Assembly: GCA_964352675.1 (NCBI GenBank)
Contig: CAYGSN010000009.1
Coordinates: 1 to 64,000, forward strand
Length of the DNA: 64,000 nucleotides
Source of the DNA: CAYGSN01 sp964352675
GTDB lineage: Bacteria; Pseudomonadota; Alphaproteobacteria; Micavibrionales; Micavibrionaceae
Direction: 5' to 3'
Numbering within the stretch: the first letter of the stretch is position 1; each line of letters starts with the position of its first letter. Shown here in pieces: positions 53,327-61,185 of the stretch. The notes beneath the pieces are model-generated. The model searched no databases, was not told where the DNA came from, and worked only from the letters and a program-made list of their open reading frames with translations. The position numbers and the translations under genes are program-made.

Positions 53327-54334
53327 TTAAGTCGACACTTTCCGAAATTCTGCGGCATTTTGCAAGCGTTTCAGGCTATCCGGGCGCAACTTAGGCACAG
53401 TTTCAGCAATTTTTTCCATGACATCCAGCTTCGCCCAGCAATACAGCGCGGCATCATTGCCTGCCTCAATCGCCTTTAAACATCGCTGCGGAATATCCCC
53501 GAACGGATCGAGCGCCTTCATATCGACATCATCGCTCACCAAAAATCCATCAAACCCGATCGAGCCCCGGATAATGTCCCGGATAATTTTTGGCGACAGG
53601 GACGCCGGCAATTCGGAATCGATCTCTTCAAAAATTAAATGCGCACTCATCCCCCAAACGGCCTGTCCAATTTCAGATTTTGCAATTTGGCGGAAAGGAA
53701 GAAAATCAGACTCCTCTAATATACGTACAGTTTCCGAAATGACGGGAAGATTATGGTGAGAGTCCTGGGTTGAACGACCATGCCCCGGCAAATGTTTGAT
53801 GACAGGAGTTACCCCCGCCTCTAACAATGCCTCACAAACAATTCGGCCAAGAATAGCCACAAATTCGGGCGTGCCGGAGAAGGCGCGATCCCCGACGGCC
53901 TCATGGGTGTTTTCATGCAGCACGTCCAACACCGGTGCGCAATTCACATTGATGCCGGCATCGCGCAATTCTTCTGCTAACCGCATGACTGTAAACCGCA
54001 AATCAGAAACCGACCGGTCGGCATCTTTGGTGTAAAGATCTCCAAATTCCTGCATCGCCGGATACGGCCTCCACTGCGGCGGCTTCAATCTTTGTACCCG
54101 TCCGCCCTCCTGATCGATTAGAATTGGACATTTACGGCCAAGTAATTCATATAGCTCGCCAATTAAAGCACGCAATTGATCCGGGCTCTCACAATTCCGC
54201 CCAAACAAAATAAACCCCAGAGGGTTTGATTCTGTAAAAAACAACTTTTCTGCGGCTTCAAGTCGTACGCCTTCCAGCGAAAAAATAGCCGCGAGGCTTT
54301 GATCAGAAATCTCGTAAGTGGCATGCGAGGTCAT
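53327..54334 (-). CDS. nagZ: Beta-N-acetylhexosaminidase NagZ
   Basis: A cytosolic glycoside hydrolase family 3 enzyme that removes GlcNAc from recycled muropeptides. LIDQEGGRVQRL, the KHLPGHG block with the catalytic His/Asp dyad (STQDSHHNLPVI) and VSDDVDMKAL with the nucleophile Asp are intact. The length of 335 aa is normal. First gene of nagZ / 58-aa ORF / scpA / scpB / tatABC / zapE, all on one strand. Confidence 0.93.
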   Translation of the reverse strand: MTSHATYEISDQSLAAIFSLEGVRLEAAEKLFFTESNPLGFILFGRNCESPDQLRALIGELYELLGRKCPILIDQEGGRVQRLKPPQWRPYPAMQEFGDLYTKDADRSVSDLRFTVMRLAEELRDAGINVNCAPVLDVLHENTHEAVGDRAFSGTPEFVAILGRIVCEALLEAGVTPVIKHLPGHGRSTQDSHHNLPVISETVRILEESDFLPFRQIAKSEIGQAVWGMSAHLIFEEIDSELPASLSPKIIRDIIRGSIGFDGFLVSDDVDMKALDPFGDIPQRCLKAIEAGNDAALYCWAKLDVMEKIAETVPKLRPDSLKRLQNAAEFRKVST

Positions 54335-54735
54335 AACATTTATTTTTCCTGCCTGAAAAACATTGATAGAAAAAATCCGATGAATCCAAAATGAGGAGTT
54401 TTCCCCAAGCCGTCATCAACCAACGCAGAATATCTAAAACCAACAACATCCCGGCGAGGTTTTTGAATATTAGAAAAACACAAAATGAGGAGCTGAAAGA
54501 AAGGAGGTGTGCTTTTATTTTTCATAGCTAAAAATGGATGAAAGAGAGTTCAGAGACAGTGAACAAGAAAAATTAAAAGGAAAGAGGGCAATAGAAACGC
54601 AGAATAAACTCAAAGTTAAGATATTAATATCTATAGTTAAGNNNNNNNNNNTCTATTGAGTGAGGCACTGGAAGCGCCCAAAAAACAGCAAACCAACAAA
54701 AAAGGAATGGAATCGACAGAAAATCGACCCAGAAA
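54335..54735. other. Intergenic region with a 10-N scaffold gap
   Basis: About 400 AT-rich bases between nagZ and the SPOR gene. Ten N at 54642-54651 mark a join of contigs, so the real distance is unknown. On the plus strand a frame from 54534 (starting MDEREFRDSEQEKLKGKRA) stays open for 36 codons up to the gap. It could be the start of a lost gene or chance. An AAAGGAGG near 54501 is about 25 nt too far upstream to serve it. The argS gene often found beside dgt and SPOR genes in alphaproteobacteria is not here, and the gap is one place to look. Confidence 0.6.
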
Positions 54736-55857
54736 TTACTTCACAACCAGGCAGCCACCGGGCTTTTGCGCCTTAATTTCATTACAAATACGATCCGCAT
54801 CGTCTTTACTCATCGGTCCGGCCTGAATGCGGAAAAACGTTCCTTTCGCACCCAGATTGGCTTCCTGAACACGGTAAGAAACCCCGGAAAGCTGGGCGTT
54901 ATAGGTGTTTTGAAATTTTGCCCAGCCGACCTTGGCATCGTTCTCCGTGGTCACGCTGGCCAGCTGCACGAAATAATTACCGGAATTAATCACCTGTCCG
55001 GCAATACCGGCCGCACCGGCCGCAGGTGCAATCGCGGCAACACGGGCGGCATTGTCATTCGAAGCCGTAGAGGTTCCGGACGGGCCGGAGTTCAAAACCT
55101 GTTTTGTATCCTTCTTATCCAGAACGGATCGGACAAACTCAAGCGTTTCCGGCGAAGATGCCGGAGGGTGCAGAGCCGCAGTTGGCGTTTGCTTCTGAGG
55201 CGCAGCCCCCGCCGGAACTGTACGCGATGCAAAGTTTTCAACCTTCGGCTGAACGCTTTCCACCGTCATGGGAACCTGCTGAATCTCTTCCGGCTGCGGC
55301 ATCGATGCTGTTTCCGCCTGCGCGGTCTGCTCTGCAGCGTCCACACCTTCAGGGGCAGCTTCGGCCGTATCCTGGGATTGCTCAGAAACCTCAGCAACAC
55401 TCTCCTCTTCTGCAATAATCTGCTCAACCTCTTCAGCGAAAGCCTCAAGCTGATCCGCAGGCTCTTCCTGTTCCAGCAAGTTTTGTACAGGCGGAGTTTC
55501 GGCAATGCGCCCCTCGTTCAAGCCCGCGAAAATCGTGCTGTCCTGATTGGGGATATCCATGCCGCCTGGCTGATCGGGCACAGCTTTATATTGACTGGCG
55601 TCCGCCTTGATAATCGGCAGGTCTTTTGGGCCTGAACCATCCTCCGCGCCTCCGCCAAAAATAAAGGCGCTGGCCAAAATTGTGCTGGCCAAGATCAAAG
55701 TCCCTGTCGCCACAAGCGGACGGTTTAAAATGCCCCTGACAATGCCTTGCAGGCGCGATTCTTCTACAAATCCCTGATGAACCGTTTTTTGCTCATAGAA
55801 GCTGTAATTATAGGGTTGGAACTGATTGTTTTGATTATTTTGTTCGTGTTGATTCAT
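54736..55857 (-). CDS. SPOR-domain membrane protein
   Basis: A protein that binds septal, denuded peptidoglycan. A Gln/Asn-rich cytoplasmic head (about 35 residues) is followed by a membrane helix (RPLVATGTLILASTILASAF, about 44-63). A long Glu/Ala/Pro-rich linker follows, and then a C-terminal SPOR domain (about 295-373, starting NYFVQLASVTTENDAKVGW). I start at the ATG 55855-55857, which has GGGAG about 9 nt upstream. The domain is complete. It lies between the scaffold gap and dgt. Confidence 0.88.
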   Translation of the reverse strand: MNQHEQNNQNNQFQPYNYSFYEQKTVHQGFVEESRLQGIVRGILNRPLVATGTLILASTILASAFIFGGGAEDGSGPKDLPIIKADASQYKAVPDQPGGMDIPNQDSTIFAGLNEGRIAETPPVQNLLEQEEPADQLEAFAEEVEQIIAEEESVAEVSEQSQDTAEAAPEGVDAAEQTAQAETASMPQPEEIQQVPMTVESVQPKVENFASRTVPAGAAPQKQTPTAALHPPASSPETLEFVRSVLDKKDTKQVLNSGPSGTSTASNDNAARVAAIAPAAGAAGIAGQVINSGNYFVQLASVTTENDAKVGWAKFQNTYNAQLSGVSYRVQEANLGAKGTFFRIQAGPMSKDDADRICNEIKAQKPGGCLVVK

Positions 55858-55908
55858 GGACTGGAACTCCCGGATACTTGAAATACGCAATAACGCTTAT
55901 TTAGAGTC

Positions 55909-57123
55909 CTATCGCAAATCCCAGTACAGATCAAAGAGGCGTTCATGCTCGCGGATGGCATAACGGTCAGTCATTCCCGCAATATAATCCGCCACCACAC
56001 GCGCCAAAGCCGCATCATCCTTGGCTCCCCCGGCCTCTTCCACGCGGCGCTGCCAGTTATCCGGCAGGACGGATGGGTTATCCGTAAAAGCTGTGAATAA
56101 ATCCGTGACAATCCGCTCAACCTTCAGCCAGATGCGCTGCATCGTATAGTGTTTATACATACGCTCAAACAGGAAAGCCCGCAGATGATCTACCTTTTCG
56201 CGCATTTCATCGGAGAATGCGACGATCTGCTGGCCCGCCATGCGGATATCCTCAACGCTGGTCGGATTTACAGCCTTCAAACGGCGATTCGATTCGGCCA
56301 GAACATCTTCGACCATCACCCCAATCATCTCACGGATCATTTCCTGCACCAGATAACGCTCACGCAAATCACTATATTCGCTTCGGATATTCTCCAAAAC
56401 CTGTGCCAGTAAAGGGATTTTCTCCAGATCCTTGATGGTAAACAGCCCCGCGCGCAGCCCATCTTCGACATCGTGATTATTATAGGCAATGTCATCGGAC
56501 AGTGCGGCCACCTGCGCCTCCAGCGAGGCATGGGTGTCCAGGCGCATATCGCGCTGGGCTTGCAGCTCCTCAACGGCCGTGAAGATAGGTTTTCCGGACA
56601 TAGGGCCGTTATGTTTGACGACTCCTTCCAGCGATTCCCAGGTCAGATTAAGCCCGTTCCATTTCGGATATTTGCGCTCTAATGTCGTTAAAACCCGCAA
56701 GGATTGATCATTATGATCAAACCCGCCATAGGGCTCCATGCAGCGCTTCAAATATTCCTCCCCTATATGCGCAAAGGGCGTATGACCCAGATCATGGGCC
56801 AGCGCGATGCCTTCGGCCAGATCCTCATTCACCATCAGCGCGCGGGCGATGGAACGGGTAATCTGCGCGACCTCCAACGTGTGGGTCAGGCGCGTGCGGT
56901 AATGATCGCCCTCATGATACACAAAGACCTGTGTTTTATATTTGAGGCGGCGAAAGGCACTGGCATGAATAATCCGGTCGCGGTCGCGCTGAAACGGTGT
57001 GCGGTTGCGGCTTTCGGGCTCATCGTGAATGCGGCCTTGCGTTTGATCGGGCCGGCACGCATAAGCCGCCAGCGGGAGGGCGCAATAATTATAGGCGGGT
57101 TGTTGTTCGGCAAGGTTGCTCAT
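55909..57123 (-). CDS. dgt: dGTPase-like HD-domain triphosphohydrolase
   Basis: Hydrolyses dNTPs (dGTP in the type member) to nucleoside and triphosphate. The HD metal site is shown by RTRLTHTLEVAQITR and AHDLGHTPFAHIGEE. SDDIAYNNHDVEDGLRAG gives the later conserved residues. I start at the ATG 57121-57123 (MSNLAEQQPAYNY), with GAAAGAG upstream. The length of 404 aa is normal for the type 2 group. Divergent from erpA, with 28 nt between the starts. Confidence 0.93.
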   Translation of the reverse strand: MSNLAEQQPAYNYCALPLAAYACRPDQTQGRIHDEPESRNRTPFQRDRDRIIHASAFRRLKYKTQVFVYHEGDHYRTRLTHTLEVAQITRSIARALMVNEDLAEGIALAHDLGHTPFAHIGEEYLKRCMEPYGGFDHNDQSLRVLTTLERKYPKWNGLNLTWESLEGVVKHNGPMSGKPIFTAVEELQAQRDMRLDTHASLEAQVAALSDDIAYNNHDVEDGLRAGLFTIKDLEKIPLLAQVLENIRSEYSDLRERYLVQEMIREMIGVMVEDVLAESNRRLKAVNPTSVEDIRMAGQQIVAFSDEMREKVDHLRAFLFERMYKHYTMQRIWLKVERIVTDLFTAFTDNPSVLPDNWQRRVEEAGGAKDDAALARVVADYIAGMTDRYAIREHERLFDLYWDLR

Positions 57124-57145
57124 TTTGCTCTTTCCACTATATAAT
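57116..57145 (+). promoter_or_regulatory. Promoter of erpA, predicted leaderless
   Basis: TTGCTC (57116-57121), an 18-nt spacer and a perfect TATAAT (57140-57145). The expected +1 is 57152, the A of the erpA ATG. The -35 box lies inside the first codons of the divergent dgt gene, so the two transcripts interfere by location. Confidence 0.65.
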
Positions 57146-57151
57146 AGAGAT

Positions 57152-57469
57152 ATGAGCATAACCATTGATGACAGCGCCGTAAAGCGCATTGAAGAATTGC
57201 GGGAGCAACAGGGAAAGGACGCCCTGATGCTGCGCGTGACCGTGGATGGCGGCGGCTGTTCCGGGTTTCAATATAAGCTCGAGCTGACCGATGATATCAG
57301 CGAAAAAGATCAGAAATTCGCCGATGCCGTTGTGACCGATGATATTTCCCTGCCGTTTCTGGATGGATCTGTCATTAAGTTCGATCAAAGCCTGATCGGA
57401 TCAGAATTCAAAATCGAAAACCCCAATGCCATCTCCGGCTGTGGATGCGGGACCAGCTTCGCGGTATAG
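57152..57469 (+). CDS. erpA: A-type Fe-S cluster carrier (ErpA-like)
   Basis: Delivers Fe-S clusters to client enzymes. The three conserved cysteines are in GGGCSGFQY and GCGCGTSF. FQY and the CGCG-SF tail favour the ErpA subgroup over IscA. Length is 105 aa from the ATG at 57152. A longer frame to 57116 would run over the promoter and is rejected. No strong ribosome-binding site is present. Confidence 0.92.
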   Translation: MSITIDDSAVKRIEELREQQGKDALMLRVTVDGGGCSGFQYKLELTDDISEKDQKFADAVVTDDISLPFLDGSVIKFDQSLIGSEFKIENPNAISGCGCGTSFAV

Positions 57470-57572
57470 GCGCATACTAAATACTAATAGGCACATACTA
57501 TACGCCTCACTCTTGTTATTTTCCTCCAATCGCATAGCATGAATTTTTGATACTGTTTTGAGGAAAACCATC

Positions 57573-57935
57573 ATGAGCAAACAAACCTTATATGAACGCA
57601 TTGGCGGCAAGGATGCCGTGAACGCCGCTGTTGACCTGTTTTACCAAAAGGTTCTAGCCGACCCGCGTATCAATCATTTTTTTGAAAATGTCGATATGGT
57701 ACGCCAGCGCGGGCATCAGAAAACCTTTCTGACCTATGCCTTTGGCGGTTTGCCAAATTATCCGGGTAAAAATATGCGTGAAGCACATAAGCACCTGGAT
57801 CTGAATGAAGGGCATTTTAACGCTGTCGCAGAAAACCTTCAGGCTACATTGGTCGAGCTTGGTGTGGCAGAGGATTTAATCGCCGAAGTCATGACCATCG
57901 CCGCCAGCACTCATGATGACGTGCTGAATCTTTAG
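57573..57935 (+). CDS. Group 1 truncated hemoglobin
   Basis: A small (120 aa) 2-on-2 globin that binds O2 or NO. It starts MSKQTLYERIGGKDAVNAAV, the TrHbN-type opening, has HQKTFLTYAFGG and the proximal His in MREAHKHL. A GAGGA site lies 8 nt upstream. It is placed between Fe-S assembly and DNA repair genes, which would fit a stress role, but that is inference. Confidence 0.92.
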   Translation: MSKQTLYERIGGKDAVNAAVDLFYQKVLADPRINHFFENVDMVRQRGHQKTFLTYAFGGLPNYPGKNMREAHKHLDLNEGHFNAVAENLQATLVELGVAEDLIAEVMTIAASTHDDVLNL

Positions 57936-57973
57936 GGCTTGCACCCTCCGCACCAACTGCTAGTTTCAATCCC

Positions 57974-58729
57974 ATGAAAATTGCCTCATGGAACGTCAAC
58001 TCAATCAAAGCCCGGCTGGAGCATGTTCAACGCTACCTGAGCGAAACATCGCCTGATGTTCTGATGATTCAAGAGCTTAAAGGCAAAAATTTCCCGGCCG
58101 ATCAGTTTAAGGGTTACCACACCGCCGCTGTCCCGCAAAAAGCCTATAATGGCGTGGCCGTGTTTAGCAAAACCGCGATTGATATAAAGCTTGAGGCTCT
58201 GCCCGGCGATGAGTCGGATGAGCAGGCGCGCTATATTGAGTTTGAGACGAATGGGCTGCGCCTTATCAATATCTATGCGCCAAATGGCAATCCGGTCGAT
58301 AGCGAAAAATATCCTTATAAGCTGAGCTGGATGGAGCGGCTTTACACGCGCCTACAGGCTTTGCGTGAAGACAATATTCCCCTTGCCATAGGCGGCGATT
58401 TCAACATCATCCCGGAAGACAAAGACTGCCATGATCCCAAGGCTTGGGAAGGAGATTCGCTGTTCCGCCCGGAATCACGCGCGCAATGGCGCCGTATCCT
58501 CAATCTTGGCCTGATCGATGCGTTTCGTATTTTTGATGGGCGCACCGGCCAGTATACGTTCTGGGATTATCAGGCCGGTGCCTGGCAAAAAGATAACGGA
58601 ATCCGGATTGACCATTTCCTTTTATCCCCGGAGTTAACCGACCGCGCCGTAAATTGCACGATTGACCGCGTGCCGCGGGGATGGGATAAAGCATCCGATC
58701 ACACCCCGATAACCGTGGAGATAAAATAA
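57974..58729 (+). CDS. xthA: Exodeoxyribonuclease III (AP endonuclease)
   Basis: A base-excision repair enzyme that cuts at abasic sites and digests 3' ends. MKIASWNVNSIKAR, IQELKGKNFP, the IGGDFNIIPEDKDCH block and the C-terminal SDHTPI with the catalytic Asp-His are intact. The length of 251 aa is normal. A lipoprotein gene starts one base after its stop. Confidence 0.96.
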   Translation: MKIASWNVNSIKARLEHVQRYLSETSPDVLMIQELKGKNFPADQFKGYHTAAVPQKAYNGVAVFSKTAIDIKLEALPGDESDEQARYIEFETNGLRLINIYAPNGNPVDSEKYPYKLSWMERLYTRLQALREDNIPLAIGGDFNIIPEDKDCHDPKAWEGDSLFRPESRAQWRRILNLGLIDAFRIFDGRTGQYTFWDYQAGAWQKDNGIRIDHFLLSPELTDRAVNCTIDRVPRGWDKASDHTPITVEIK

Positions 58730-58730
58730 A

Positions 58731-59381
58731 ATGCGAAGCGTATCGTATCTTAATATAACCGTTTTCTGCCTCGGCCTTTTCATTCTGTCTGTATCCCTTT
58801 CTGGATGCGAGACTTTGGGAAACTACGAAGATTATCTTGCAAAAAGAACGCTGACAAAATCTGACGGCCGGAGCGTATCGCATTGCCATGGATATGGTTG
58901 TAAATTCATTAAAAATTACGAATTGAGCCTTGACGAATGGGCGCGCATCGATGCCTATTTCGAGCCGCCCTCCACCAGCGCCGCCGAAGAGCGCGACAGG
59001 CTGGAACAGGCCATTGCGGAATTTGAACGGATTATCGGCCCGAAAGCCGGAACGGACGGCGATATCAAAGATACATTTTACCGTTTCGGCAGCGGCCAGC
59101 TCGACTGCGTGGATGAAAGCACGAACACCACCGTCTATATGTCGGCCCTACAGGAGCGCGGACACCTGAAATTCCATACGATCAGCGCCCCGGATGTGAG
59201 CATCCCCATCATCCATTCCCGACGCTGGCCGCACCAGACCGCCGTGATCATCGACAATGAAACCGGTGACAAGTACGCCGTCGATTCATGGTTCCGCGAC
59301 AATGGCGAACAAACCGACGTGGTTCCGCTCGACACATGGAAGGATGGCTGGAGTCCCCGATGGGAAAAAGAAGGGCGATAA
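58731..59381 (+). CDS. Predicted lipoprotein, transglutaminase-like residues
   Basis: The N-terminus (LFILSVSLSGC, Cys26) is a lipoprotein signal. The second half has Cys126 in QLDCVDES, His168 in WPHQTAVIID and Asp185 in YAVDSWF, the order and spacing seen in transglutaminase-like cysteine enzymes. Overall similarity to the 39491 lipoprotein is low, but the same three landmarks recur. It starts one base after the xthA stop and may be coupled. Envelope location is likely, and the activity is not proven. Confidence 0.7.
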   Translation: MRSVSYLNITVFCLGLFILSVSLSGCETLGNYEDYLAKRTLTKSDGRSVSHCHGYGCKFIKNYELSLDEWARIDAYFEPPSTSAAEERDRLEQAIAEFERIIGPKAGTDGDIKDTFYRFGSGQLDCVDESTNTTVYMSALQERGHLKFHTISAPDVSIPIIHSRRWPHQTAVIIDNETGDKYAVDSWFRDNGEQTDVVPLDTWKDGWSPRWEKEGR

Positions 59382-59429
59382 CTTTTCAGAAGTGATTTTC
59401 CTCAAAACGCATGCTACATTGGATTCGTC

Positions 59430-60353
59430 ATGATGAATTTTTTCAAATCCGTTCCCGTTTTTGCCACCCTGTCCCTGGCTCTTATTCTTGGTGCCTGCGT
59501 CAATCCGCTGGATGAGGAAACCGCCAAGCGCGTCAGCGCTCCGGCGCAGCTAATTGAGCGCTCCATTCCGGCCGGTGATTATGCGATCAAGGCCTTTGAG
59601 CGTATGCATGAAACTGTGGCCCCGGCCCGCATCTATATAGAAGGCGACGGCACGGGCTTTACGGTTGTTGATTATTCGCCGACACCGTCCAATCCGCTCG
59701 GCCTGCATCTGGCGGCCTATGACAACGCGGTAAATGTCGGCTATCTGGCGCGCCCCTGCCAATACACGGACAGCGCCAATGCGCCCGGCGCCTGCGATCC
59801 GGTGACATGGAAAGACCTGCGCTTCAGCCCTGAGATACTGGCTGTCTATCAACAGGCGCTGGACAACATCAAACGCAAATACAGCATCACCACCTTCCAG
59901 CTTGTCGGCTTTGACGGCGGTGCAACGATTGCTGCCCTGCTGGCCGCCAGCCGCGATGACGTGGTTAGCCTGCGCACCGTCGCGGGCATATTGGACCATA
60001 AGGAATTTACGACCTATCACCAGCAAGCTGCGCTGGAGCTGGGGCTCAATCCGCCCGATTTCTCCAACCGCCTGGCCCTGATTCCTCAAGTGCATTTCAT
60101 TGGCGGACAGGATGAGCGCGTGCCGCCATCTGTCCTGCACAGCTATCTGCAGTCCCTGCCGACGACCGATTGCGTGCAATACCAGATGATTCAGGAGGCC
60201 GAACATTTTGATGGCTGGGTGAATATCTGGCCGGAATTGCTGCGAACCCAGCCTGTCTGCGCCATCCCCGCTCGTCCGGACTTCTTCGAAGAACTTGAGG
60301 CCACGCAACCGGAACGAATTTTCCGACCGCGCATGAAGCCCGGCAAGAAATAG
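59430..60353 (+). CDS. Lipoprotein with alpha/beta-hydrolase fold, nucleophile altered
   Basis: Signal with lipobox (LALILGAC, Cys23). The middle reads as an alpha/beta hydrolase: the nucleophile elbow is LVGFDGGATIA with Asp162 where Ser is usual, followed by an acid in GGQDERV (Asp228) and the triad His in AEHFDGW (His259). An Asp nucleophile occurs in haloalkane dehalogenases and epoxide hydrolases, so it may still be active, or it may be a binding protein. The protein has 307 aa and several Cys that could pair in the periplasm. Confidence 0.75.
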   Translation: MMNFFKSVPVFATLSLALILGACVNPLDEETAKRVSAPAQLIERSIPAGDYAIKAFERMHETVAPARIYIEGDGTGFTVVDYSPTPSNPLGLHLAAYDNAVNVGYLARPCQYTDSANAPGACDPVTWKDLRFSPEILAVYQQALDNIKRKYSITTFQLVGFDGGATIAALLAASRDDVVSLRTVAGILDHKEFTTYHQQAALELGLNPPDFSNRLALIPQVHFIGGQDERVPPSVLHSYLQSLPTTDCVQYQMIQEAEHFDGWVNIWPELLRTQPVCAIPARPDFFEELEATQPERIFRPRMKPGKK

Positions 60354-60466
60354 CCCTTTAATTGTAAAAGCCCCTTTGTATGGTTTTTTGCGCCTTGAAA
60401 CTAGGAATAAAGTCCTACACCTTCAACCCCATGATGCGCCCCCCACAAGAAAGAAGGACCGCAAGC

Positions 60467-60871
60467 ATGAAACGCAGCTTCGGATTCGGCGTCGGATGCG
60501 CCAAAACAGTTTTCAAGCAGCCGATGCCCGGCCCCTTCGTCCCTGCGCCTGTAACCTTTGACGGCACGAATGATTTCTTCCTGCGCGAAGCTCCGTACAT
60601 GAACGGGGGCAGCCCCTCCCGCCAGCTCACATGTGTGGCTCTCATCGCCCCGCCGACCATGAGCACCGGCGCAAAAAACCCTGTCTTCAGCGCCAACGCC
60701 ATCAATAAAGACTGCCTGGCTTGCTGGGCGGTCGGCAATACCGACGATATGGTCCAGCACAATGCCTGGCGGGAGGCGCAGGCGCCCGACGCCGATCTCA
60801 ACGAGGACGGTCAGACCGACAGCCCCGCAGAACGCAAAAGCTGGTGGGAAGACGCCCTGACGCGCACATAA
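60467..60871 (+). CDS. Fragmentary LamG/phage-tail-like protein, 134 aa
   Basis: The ATG at 60467 has an AAGGA site 9 nt upstream. The protein contains VTFDGTNDFF, the typical opening strand of LamG-like domains in phage and prophage structural proteins of this group, but only about 35 residues of that domain follow. The rest is a short, Trp-containing, acidic tail (AERKSWWEDAL) of no known type. It is either a truncated prophage relic or a short divergent protein. The minus-strand frames across it are shadows. Confidence 0.5.
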   Translation: MKRSFGFGVGCAKTVFKQPMPGPFVPAPVTFDGTNDFFLREAPYMNGGSPSRQLTCVALIAPPTMSTGAKNPVFSANAINKDCLACWAVGNTDDMVQHNAWREAQAPDADLNEDGQTDSPAERKSWWEDALTRT

Positions 60872-60893
60872 TCACAAATATGGTAAGTTTTTA

Positions 60894-60922
60894 TTGACAA
60901 ATCATTTATGGGAATGTACTGT
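60894..60922 (+). promoter_or_regulatory. Promoter of the candidate small RNA
   Basis: A perfect TTGACA (60894-60899), a 17-nt spacer and TACTGT (60917-60922), a weak -10 box. Start expected near 60929. Confidence 0.55.
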
Positions 60923-60928
60923 CTCGAA

Positions 60929-61026
60929 ACTTTTCAGTCCATAGGAATGCCCTTTGTAGAGACGTCTGCCTATAACTTGTGTGTGGGAAATTAAAAAGCA
61001 GACGGCTCCACAAAGGGCATTTTTTA
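60929..61026 (+). ncRNA. Candidate small RNA with a long terminator hairpin
   Basis: A roughly 98-nt transcript is predicted from about 60929. Arms 60946-60969 and 60998-61021 pair over 24 positions with a few mismatches around a 28-nt AU-rich loop. A run of six T (61020-61025) follows, as in a rho-independent terminator. A 17-nt 5' tail is unpaired. It could be a trans-acting RNA, an attenuator fragment or just the terminator of a short leader. I do not recognise the family, and 6S RNA is not supported. Confidence 0.55.
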
Positions 61027-61185
61027 TTCCCCAGAACTTACCGCGTATTTTGCAAACCCGGCTCGGCCCTGAGATGGTCCGATTTATACGTTCATTATGC
61101 ATAATTGTCAAGAAAAATTTTATATAAATTTCCTTGTAAGAAATATAGGTAAAAATATACACTAAGGTATGGGACGGCACAAAAT

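Larger units (their letters stand above)
60872..61185. other. Gene-free region holding a candidate small RNA
   Basis: About 310 bases with no convincing coding frame. The left part has a promoter and a 98-nt RNA ending in a terminator (see the next entries). The right part (about 61030-61185) is AT-rich and precedes the HTH regulator. A minus-strand frame over 60902-61180 lacks a start site and crosses the hairpin. Confidence 0.6.

Noticed and set aside
54340..54525. Minus-strand frame of 61 aa beside nagZ
   Set aside because: No ribosome-binding site, and the region is AT-rich and next to an assembly gap.
57470..57540. Repeated GGC(G/A)CATACTA motif after erpA
   Set aside because: Two imperfect 11-bp copies only, too short to support a function.
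59550..60308. Minus-strand frame of 252 aa
   Set aside because: Shadow of the alpha/beta-hydrolase lipoprotein, which has a lipobox and a good start.
60902..61180. Minus-strand frame of 92 aa
   Set aside because: Crosses the terminator hairpin, has no start signal and an unusual composition.
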